From contig WHTT01000041.1 in the NCBI GenBank assembly GCA_009377605.1, positions 241-57,567 of the forward strand: DNA of 57,327 bases, written 5' to 3'. The DNA is from Luteitalea sp. (GTDB taxonomy: Bacteria; Acidobacteriota; Vicinamibacteria; Vicinamibacterales; Vicinamibacteraceae). Below, piece after piece: positions 51,418 through 57,327 of this stretch (the first letter of the stretch is position 1; every line of letters begins with the position of its first letter). The translations under genes were made by a program, and so were the position numbers. The notes beneath the pieces are model-generated. The model made no database searches. It was not told the origin of the DNA and was given only the letters and a program-made list of their open reading frames with translations.

Positions 51418-52304
51418 TTGCGAGCCCCGAAGCTCGACTCAAACGCGTCAAGCTTCGGATCCTCGAGCGTGCTGTCTGGTTGCGTGTCGTTTGCCCTGGA
51501 GTGATCGGCCTGCCGCCCGCTCGCAGGAGCCGCCCGTCTCTGCCACGTCTCGAGCAGCGTCAGCCAGATGAACTGCGGATTGTTCACGAGATACCGCCGC
51601 CACAGCCTGCGCGGCTCGCTCGCCAAGCGAAAGAGCCACTCGAGCCCACTCTGCTGCATCCACTTGGGCGCTTGACGTTTCAAGCCCGCATGGAAGTCGA
51701 ACGCCGCACCCACGCCGATCAGCACAGAGGGACTGAGCTCGTGGACGTGCGTTGCCATCCAGCGCTCTTGCTTGGGAGTTCCCAGACCGACCCACACGAT
51801 GTCTGGCTTCGCGTCGTTGATGCGACGGATGACTTGCGCTTCTTCCTCCGGCGTCATGGCCTTGAAGGGCGGTGAATACGTGCCCGCGATCGCCAGCCCT
51901 GGATAGCGCTTCTCCAACCGGCGGGCCAGTCGTTCGGGCACACCCTCGCGCCCGCCGAAGAAGAAATGTCGGTATCCGGTTGCCAGGGAGCGCTCGCAAA
52001 TCGCCAGCATGAGGTCGGGCCCGTAGACGCGGGCCGTGTTGCGCCATCCTCGCCATCTGCTGAGCCACACCAGCGGCATCCCATCCGGGGTCACGAGCCC
52101 CGCGGCGTTGTGGATGTCGCGCAGTCGGGCATCGCGTTGGCTCTCCATGACACCGTGCACACCGGTGACGCAGACGTACTGGCCGGCGCCCGACGTGATC
52201 CATCGATCAATGACATCGAGCGCGCCATCCATGTCGATGGCGTTGACGCGGACGCCGAGAATGTCGACCTCAGGGATGGAACCGCCCGCCTCAGGCGACA
52301 CCAT
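51414..52304 (-). CDS. WecG/TagA/CpsF-family glycosyltransferase
   Basis: A 296-residue GT26 enzyme. The sequence reads VCVTGVHGVMESQRDARLRD, GLVTPDGMPLVWLSR, YRHFFFGGREGVPERLARRL, PDIVWVGLGTPKQERWMATH and LIGVGAAFDFHAGLKRQAPK, then QQSGLEWLFRLASEPRRLWR. These are the standard WecG/TagA blocks. It transfers a sugar such as N-acetylmannosamine(-uronate) onto the lipid-linked intermediate. It overlaps the epimerase gene upstream by 14 bases and the polymerase gene downstream by four. Confidence 0.93.
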   Translation of the reverse strand: MVSPEAGGSIPEVDILGVRVNAIDMDGALDVIDRWITSGAGQYVCVTGVHGVMESQRDARLRDIHNAAGLVTPDGMPLVWLSRWRGWRNTARVYGPDLMLAICERSLATGYRHFFFGGREGVPERLARRLEKRYPGLAIAGTYSPPFKAMTPEEEAQVIRRINDAKPDIVWVGLGTPKQERWMATHVHELSPSVLIGVGAAFDFHAGLKRQAPKWMQQSGLEWLFRLASEPRRLWRRYLVNNPQFIWLTLLETWQRRAAPASGRQADHSRANDTQPDSTLEDPKLDAFESSFGARK

Positions 52305-53301
52305 GCGCCACCTCGGTGCTCCTGAGGGAGTGTGCCACTTGCTCTTCGATCCACGGGTAGGTGCGCGCCACTCCCTCTTCGAGCGAGATCTGCGGTGCCC
52401 AGCCGAGCACCTGACGAAGTCGGGAGTTGTCCGAGTTGCGTCCGCGGACCCCCTGTGGCCCCGCCACGTGGCGCTTCGTCACCGTGATCCCTGCCGTGGC
52501 GGCGACCAGGTCGGCCAGCGCGTTGATACTAATGAGCCGATCCTGCCCCAGGTTCAACGGTTCGCTGTAGTCCGAGTCCATCAGCCCTCGGATCCCAGCC
52601 ACGCAGTCGTCGATGTAGCAGAACGATCGCGTTTGCTCGCCGTCGCCCCAGATCTCGATCTCGTGACGCCCCGAGAGCTTCGCGACGGCCACCTTGCGAC
52701 ACATGGCCGCAGGGGCCTTCTCGCGCCCGCCGTCCCACGTGCCGAGCGGACCGAAGATGTTGTGAAACCGTACGACGCGGGTCTCCATCTCGAACTCTTC
52801 CGCGTAGTGTCGGCAGAGGCGCTCGGTGAGCAGCTTCTCCCATCCATAGGCATCTTGTGGTTGCGCAGGATACGCTTCTTCTTCGCGTAGCGGTTGCACG
52901 TCAGCCTCGGTCTGCCGGTACTCGGGATAAATGCACGCCGATGAGGTATACAGGTAACGCTGAACGTCATTGCGCCGGGCGGCCTCGAGCGTCTGCGTGC
53001 TGATCAACAGGTTGTTGCGCAGGATCCGTGCGTGGTTCGTGGAAATGTAGCCCATCCCGCCCATGTCGGCGGCGAGCGCGTAGACGTGATCGATTCCTTT
53101 GGTACTTTCGAGGCAGTCCTCCCACTTGCACAGATCGCGAATGCAGAACTCGTCTGCAGCCGTTGGTGCGTATTCGGGATGCTTCAGATCGACGCCGCGC
53201 ACCCACGCCCCCTCACGCTTGAGCCGTGCCACGAGATGATGCCCGATGAAGCCACCGGCGCCGGTGACCAGTATCCGCTTCCCTGTTAGAGCTCGTGCCA
53301 T
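52291..53301 (-). CDS. NAD-dependent epimerase, GDP-mannose 3,5-epimerase-like
   Basis: A 336-residue extended short-chain dehydrogenase. It has a Rossmann start (RILVTGAGGFIGHHLVARLK), VYALAADMGGMGYISTNHAR, SSACIYPEYRQTEAD, the catalytic YGWEK and RVVRFHNIFGPLGTWDGGRE. The DMGGMGYI and YPEY segments are typical of GDP-mannose 3',5'-epimerases, which give GDP-L-galactose/gulose. Other GDP-sugar epimerases are possible. It is followed with overlap by the WecG-type gene. Confidence 0.9.
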   Translation of the reverse strand: MARALTGKRILVTGAGGFIGHHLVARLKREGAWVRGVDLKHPEYAPTAADEFCIRDLCKWEDCLESTKGIDHVYALAADMGGMGYISTNHARILRNNLLISTQTLEAARRNDVQRYLYTSSACIYPEYRQTEADVQPLREEEAYPAQPQDAYGWEKLLTERLCRHYAEEFEMETRVVRFHNIFGPLGTWDGGREKAPAAMCRKVAVAKLSGRHEIEIWGDGEQTRSFCYIDDCVAGIRGLMDSDYSEPLNLGQDRLISINALADLVAATAGITVTKRHVAGPQGVRGRNSDNSRLRQVLGWAPQISLEEGVARTYPWIEEQVAHSLRSTEVAHGVA

Positions 53302-53334
53302 GATTGTCCTCCTGGATGTTCGCTCGATCCATAG

Positions 53335-53475
53335 GTAGGGCCGCCTCGCCGAGGCGGCCGTGACGGCGCGTTCACGCCTTCGCGCTCCGCGCTCCCGCCT
53401 TCGCTAAAGCTTCGGCGGGTTCGACGTAGCCTTGGCGAAGTCGAAACGGGCGGACGAGTCGGCGAACGCGCCCCA
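53335..53475. repeat. Family B palindromes between wzz-like and epimerase genes
   Basis: GGCCGCCTCGCCGAGGCGGCC at 53339-53359 after GGTAGG, followed by a GC-rich stretch with CGCTAAAGCTTCGGCGGG and GGCGAACGCGCCCC at 53461-53474. The repeat fills the 176-base gap downstream of the wzz-like stop. Confidence 0.75.
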
Positions 53476-53477
53476 CC

Positions 53478-55043
53478 TCAGCGCGTCAGCGCGCTCCACA
53501 CGGCCGCCACGGTTACCAAGAAGAGCAGCGCTGTTGCCGCCGACGCCGCGAGGCCGCGCATCCGGTGCCCACGACGATCGTCACCCGTCGCCATTACCGG
53601 AACGACGGCGAGGACTGGAAGCGACAATGCAGTCAAGACATCTGCCCTGGTTCGCAGGCTGCGGTCGCGGATCTCGAGCAGCACGATGAGGCCAACCCCG
53701 AGTCCTAGCCCGGCCACCGCGCCGAGCCCAACGATGATCGCGCGCGGGGGGCTGACCGGCCGGTGCGAGACCTGGGCTTCCTCGACGAGCCTGAACTGCT
53801 CCCCGCCGCGGCGCCGCTCCAGGTCCTCCGCCATTTCGGCCGCCTGGCTGTTGGCCAGAATCTGCTTGTATTGCTCGGAGACGGTCTCGTAGTCGCGCAT
53901 CAGCGCTTTCATCTCGGACTCGCGCGCAGGCGCGGCATCCAACCGGCGTTGATACTCCGCAGCGATGCCCTGCAGCTTTTGCTCTTCCTCCTGCTTGCTC
54001 TCGACGTTCCGGTCCACGGCGGCCAGCTCTGCCTCGAGGTCACGTAGCCGCCTGCGTTGCGCCAGGTTTGCGGGCGTCCGCGGGAGCTTCTCTGCTGATG
54101 CCGCAGCTGGCCGCTCCAACTCCGCTCGCGCTTCCGCCTCGAGCTCGGAGACCACTCGTCGCGCTCGGATCACGTCCGGGTGCTCCGGCTTCAGGCGGCG
54201 CTCGAGTGACGCGAGCTCCGCCGACGCGTAGAGCAGCCGGTCTGCCGCGGATCCCCCTACGGCCGGCTCGTCGTTGTCTTTTTGATCAGTACGAGTCGGG
54301 TCGATGACCTGCGGGTCGGTCACGTCCGCGATTTGCCGCTCCATCAGCAGCCGTCGATCCTTGTCTCGATTGATGGATTCGCGAAGCTGCTGCAGCTGCA
54401 TCTGCGCGTTGGCGACCGCCTGCATGTTGGTCTCCATCTGGTCCGGCAGCGCTCCCGCGTACCTGCGTCGATAGGTCTCGAGCCGGCTTTCCGTCGTCTC
54501 GAGGTGAGCCTTGACCTGTTCGAGCTGCCGCTTGAGAAACTCGCTCGATCCTTGGGCCAGCTCGGTGCGCTCCTTGATGTTCTCGTCGATGAAGAGGCTG
54601 GCCAGTCGCGCCGCAACCCGCTGCGCGAGTGCTGGGTCGCCAGCATAGAAGCTCACTTCGAAGGCGTCGTCCTTGGCCGGCGCCATCGTCACGTCCTTGT
54701 CCCGCATCCGGTTGACGGCGTCGGCCATGGCGCCCGCTTGGCGGTCCGGATACACATTGAGCTCGCGGATGATCCGCTCGAGGCGCGGCCGGCTGAGGAT
54801 CCTGCGCCGGATGGATTCGAGCCGGTCCTGCGGACCGATGGTGACGGTCGAGCGCACGTAGGACTCGGGCACACTCTGAGGCACGATGGAGATGACCGCC
54901 GTGGAGACCCAACGGGACGGAAGCTTGGCAACCACGAGTGCGGTACCGGCGGCGACCACGAGAAAAGGCACTACAAGCAGCCACCGTCGTCGCCACGCGA
55001 CCGCGAGCATGTCTTCGGGTGTGTATTTCTTACCTGGAATCAT
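53478..55043 (-). CDS. Polysaccharide chain-length determinant / co-polymerase (Wzz/GNVR family)
   Basis: A 521-residue inner-membrane protein. TM1 is near the N-terminus (WLLVVPFLVVAAGTALVVA), followed by the Wzz domain (STAVISIVPQSVPESYVRST). A long periplasmic coiled coil spans about residues 170-440 (SSEFLKRQLEQVKAHLETTE; LRDLEAELAAVDRNVESKQE). The GNVR-type pre-TM block SEMKALMRDYETVSEQYKQI and TM2 (IIVGLGAVAGLGLGVGLIVL) follow, plus a third hydrophobic helix at the C-terminus. The layout resembles the XrtA/PEP-CTERM-associated chain-length proteins without a kinase domain. It is the first gene of the operon and starts at ATG 55043. The 214 bases upstream hold no gene and no promoter I can name with confidence. 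Confidence 0.88.
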   Translation of the reverse strand: MIPGKKYTPEDMLAVAWRRRWLLVVPFLVVAAGTALVVAKLPSRWVSTAVISIVPQSVPESYVRSTVTIGPQDRLESIRRRILSRPRLERIIRELNVYPDRQAGAMADAVNRMRDKDVTMAPAKDDAFEVSFYAGDPALAQRVAARLASLFIDENIKERTELAQGSSEFLKRQLEQVKAHLETTESRLETYRRRYAGALPDQMETNMQAVANAQMQLQQLRESINRDKDRRLLMERQIADVTDPQVIDPTRTDQKDNDEPAVGGSAADRLLYASAELASLERRLKPEHPDVIRARRVVSELEAEARAELERPAAASAEKLPRTPANLAQRRRLRDLEAELAAVDRNVESKQEEEQKLQGIAAEYQRRLDAAPARESEMKALMRDYETVSEQYKQILANSQAAEMAEDLERRRGGEQFRLVEEAQVSHRPVSPPRAIIVGLGAVAGLGLGVGLIVLLEIRDRSLRTRADVLTALSLPVLAVVPVMATGDDRRGHRMRGLAASAATALLFLVTVAAVWSALTR

Positions 55044-55257
55044 CGTGTGTCCAATTCGCGCGACAAGCAGGGACTACTAGATGCAACGTTGCCGCCAAGC
55101 TGAGGTAGGCAACGGCTTCCTCTGGAAAGGTGCCAATTTTTCTACCTGTTCTGCTCCGGCGGGTCGGGGCGAAGGGACGAACGATGGAGCCAGAAGTCTC
55201 CCTTTCGGCAGAGTAACGTCCGCGGCGACGCGGTAGAAAAGGGAGCCGGGGTAGCTT

Positions 55258-56244
55258 TCAGTCTCTCGCTACGGTCTCGTAGAAGTCTTTGATGATGCTG
55301 CCGCGATCGAAGTGCTCCCACAGCACGATCGTGCGGCGGTTCTTCGGTCGGTCGACCCACGAGCCATCCTTCAGGAGCGGCGCCGGTATTGTGACCCTGC
55401 TGGCCCAGGCGGGATTCTTCACGATGGCGGCGGCTGCCATGTCGTAGAGGGCACGAGACGGGGGAGTGCCGGCAAGCTCGATGTGCTCGAATAGGTTCAC
55501 CGAATAATCACCAAAGTTGCTGAACGCGCCCCCATGACGCCCGCGGACCGGAGGATCCACGCGCGGCCCTTTGCCTGGCATGTTCCGCTGGATCTCGGCT
55601 AGCGTGACGCGAACAGCATCGGTGCCGGAGGGTTGGTCGTAGCGGACAACCGCGATCTCGAAGTCCGCGCGTGTATCGAGAATGTACTGTAACGAGGGTT
55701 CGTCGTTGAGCTGATTGTACTCGCCCGGCTCGGGATAGTTCGAGCCAAGCCACACAATGCGGACCCGTGGCGCGATGTCCGGGGCCTTGGCCAGCGCCAG
55801 CGCCACGTTGGTCAGCTTGCCCACGGCCAACAAGACCAAGCGTCGATCGTCGCGCGCTCGCGCCCGCTCGATGATGAACCGAACGGCGTCCGCTCCGTCG
55901 AAGTCCGGTCGTCCGACACGGCTCTTGATGTCGTTGAACGCCTTGTCGGCGCCACGATAGACCTTCACCTCCGGGTGACGCGCGCAGAGGTTCACCATCC
56001 GCACCGCCTCACCGTAGTGCTCGTCGATACCGCCTCCACTTTGGGTGCGGTTGACCGTGATCCCTTCGACGTCGAACACATCGGCGTTGAGGAGGAGATA
56101 GGCGATTGCATGCTGATCGTCGAGCTCGTTGTTGGCGTCGGTGTCCAGGATTACCCGGATCTTGCCGGAGCGTGGCGCCGCGAGGCCGATGTGGGCGGTC
56201 GTTGCGGCAAGAACGAGGACGGTCACGAAGGTGAGGGCTCTCAT
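55258..56244 (-). CDS. Secreted nucleoside hydrolase-like protein (inosine-uridine preferring family)
   Basis: A 328-residue protein with a leader (RALTFVTVLVLAATTAHIGL) and the nucleoside hydrolase calcium site IRVILDTDANNELDDQHAIA. Then come IEGITVN-like VEGITVNRT, LVLLAVGKLTNVALALAKAP and VWLGSNYPEPGEYNQLNDEP, and the C-terminal part has ALYDMAAAAIVKNPAW with a conserved Asp. The spacing DTDANNELDD rather than DTDPGxDD is seen in the exported members. It would hydrolyse ribonucleosides or a related N-glycoside in the periplasm. ATG 56244 precedes the leader. Confidence 0.85.
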   Translation of the reverse strand: MRALTFVTVLVLAATTAHIGLAAPRSGKIRVILDTDANNELDDQHAIAYLLLNADVFDVEGITVNRTQSGGGIDEHYGEAVRMVNLCARHPEVKVYRGADKAFNDIKSRVGRPDFDGADAVRFIIERARARDDRRLVLLAVGKLTNVALALAKAPDIAPRVRIVWLGSNYPEPGEYNQLNDEPSLQYILDTRADFEIAVVRYDQPSGTDAVRVTLAEIQRNMPGKGPRVDPPVRGRHGGAFSNFGDYSVNLFEHIELAGTPPSRALYDMAAAAIVKNPAWASRVTIPAPLLKDGSWVDRPKNRRTIVLWEHFDRGSIIKDFYETVARD

Positions 56245-56572
56245 GGCTTGGGCTTTCGAGTCACGCCTTTCTGTCTGCGTCAAGACGCCGCGAGCGTTCC
56301 TGTGACGTAAGCGTCGGTATCGCCAGCTATTCGTCTATGCGAATATATAATGTATCCGATGAGCCTGCGGACGCGCTTCTCGAGGTGACCTCGAGTTGCC
56401 TTGATGAACCGGCAGCCAGCCTCCGTGCCCCCTTCTGGCGACTGGCGTGGCGCCGGCGTCTCTCTCGCGGCAGTCGAACTCGCCCCGGCGCTGCTTTGTC
56501 AGATCCGATAGTTCATTGCAAAACCAAGGAGAGCCGAATGTTGCCCGTATCTCTTTGGACGTCTTCCACGAG
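56245..56572. other. Intergenic region without a supported gene
   Basis: 328 bases. An AT-rich patch (ATATATAATG) at 56341-56351 could be a -10 region on either strand. Short frames on both strands show no recognisable domain. Confidence 0.5.
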
Positions 56573-57250
56573 CTACATGGCGACCGACCTTTCATCGGAA
56601 ACGCCCCCGACTAGGGGGACGACCACTGGGCGATCTCGTAGCACGTCGAGCGCCCAGCGTAGATCGAATCGCTCGCCGAGCCACTCTGGCGTGGCCGTGT
56701 CCGGCCCGATGCGGATCGCGGCCGCGGCCAGCCGCGCGGTGCTTGGCGCGAGCGGGTCCCCAACATCGCCGCCCTCGGTGTCCCATCTGGGCGCGGGTGG
56801 TGCGGCCGGCAGCAGTCGGCCGTCGGGTCGGCACACGGCGATCGTTCCATCCGGGGCTCGCGTGAGCGTGAAGCCTTCTTCATGCACCGCTCGATGATGT
56901 CGACGGCAGAGCAAGGAGAGATTAGTCAGCCGCGTCGCACCTCCGTCGGACCAGTGGACAATATGGTGGACGTCACAGTGCCGCGCCGTACAGCCGGGAA
57001 ACTGGCAATGGCGATCGCGGGCGGTGAGCGCCCGGCGGATCGCGGGCGGAATCGTCCGCCGCTTCCGTCCGACATCGAGCACCGTGCCATCTGGCGCATG
57101 CCGCATCACCACGGTCGCCGCATCGCAGGCGATGCGGCGCGACGTTTCAGCTGAAACGTGCGTCCCGTCCGCATCCTCCAGCACCGCCTGGCCCGCGTCG
57201 GACGCAACCGCCTCCCCGTCGGCCGTTCCGGCGTCTGCTTGGACCAACAT
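56573..57250 (-). pseudogene. 5'-truncated HNH endonuclease of the DUF222/13E12 type
   Basis: The 225-codon frame contains HVSAETSRRIACDAATVVMR, RTIPPAIRRALTARDRHCQF and the HNH site CQFPGCTARHCDVHHIVHWS followed by DGGATRLTNLSLLCRRHHRA. These are the C-terminal blocks of DUF222-HNH proteins, which are usually 400-500 residues. The DUF222 region that should precede MLVQADAG is absent. Upstream of 57250 the DNA turns AT-rich and encodes nothing similar, although the frame stays open to the window edge. I read it as a 5' truncated copy. These proteins are often mobile or multicopy. Confidence 0.7.
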
Positions 57251-57327
57251 AACCTTGCGGAGTCTGAGTATTTTACGACGATGTAGTATAATGGCCTGAA
57301 CTTGCAGCCGCGCACACAGGGGAGGCG

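Noticed and set aside
55130-55136. TTGGCAC on the minus strand upstream of the wzz-like gene, resembling a sigma54 -24 element.
   Set aside because: The matching -12 TTGC element is absent at the required spacing.
56335-56595. 86-codon minus-strand frame downstream of the HNH gene.
   Set aside because: No recognisable motif and it overlaps the end of the HNH frame.

Overview
The window is GC-rich, tightly packed bacterial chromosome. I infer an Acidobacteriota genome, probably of the Vicinamibacteria type. The evidence is a PadR regulator next to an ADOP-type (acidobacterial duplicated orphan permease) FtsX permease, TonB-linked receptors with a carboxypeptidase-regulatory N-terminus, secreted TPR proteins, and several families of short interspersed palindromes. 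No rRNA, CRISPR array, prophage or recognisable transposase was seen. One tRNA (Arg, anticodon UCG) is present.

Layout. 1-3180 (minus): a nickel-pincer-nucleotide cofactor operon, Ni transporter > larC > larB > larE, with larE cut by the window edge. 3386-6417: a secreted LppP/LprE-like protein, then two gene remnants (Na/Pi cotransporter and soluble transhydrogenase) that meet tail to tail at a rearrangement junction, then a small two-gene nucleotidyltransferase module. 6654-9620: tRNA-Arg, a TonB-linked receptor lacking its N-terminal third, and a heptamer tandem repeat. 9667-13684: bacterial NHEJ (LigD and Ku, divergent around a perfect 52-bp palindrome) and a TerC protein. 13715-24456: secreted LolA-like and TPR proteins, a HerA-type ATPase, an EEP-family hydrolase, an amidohydrolase with a CIA30-like tail, and an exported methyltransferase-like protein carrying an in-frame palindromic insertion. 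24474-31016: a full-length TonB-linked receptor, then two tandem PPi-type phosphofructokinases. 31099-35835: AsmA-like protein, serine beta-lactamase-like protein, PadR, and an internally shortened ADOP permease. 35873-39044: a coupled pair of envelope proteins divergent from a MocR regulator that lacks the usual PLP lysine. 39064-40829: two PIN-domain toxin-antitoxin pairs back to back. 40840-42596: DUF2780 and YihY/BrkB proteins. 42606-55043: an exopolysaccharide locus (Wzz-like co-polymerase, GDP-mannose-epimerase-like, WecG-type, Wzy-like, GT4, flippase, two paralogous GT2 enzymes, and on the opposite strand a beta-helix protein and a polysaccharide deacetylase). 55258-57250: a secreted nucleoside hydrolase and a 5'-truncated HNH endonuclease of the DUF222 type.

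How the genes fit together. The lar genes and the transporter form a cofactor supply line for a nickel enzyme such as lactate racemase; no larA lies in the window. Ku and LigD form a two-protein end-joining system. In the EPS operon most adjacent genes overlap or abut, which suggests translational coupling and one Wzx/Wzy assembly pathway. The deacetylase and beta-helix protein could modify or bind that polymer.

The most distinctive property is genome plasticity on a small scale. Palindromic repeats lie between genes, supply a stop codon (32776), form a C-terminus (21812) and sit in frame inside a coding region (22857-22925). Several genes are truncated, internally deleted or fused at junctions. 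I did not find a clearly new multi-gene system; the repeat-in-gene behaviour is the best candidate for follow-up. All names rest on reading the translations; no database search was possible.
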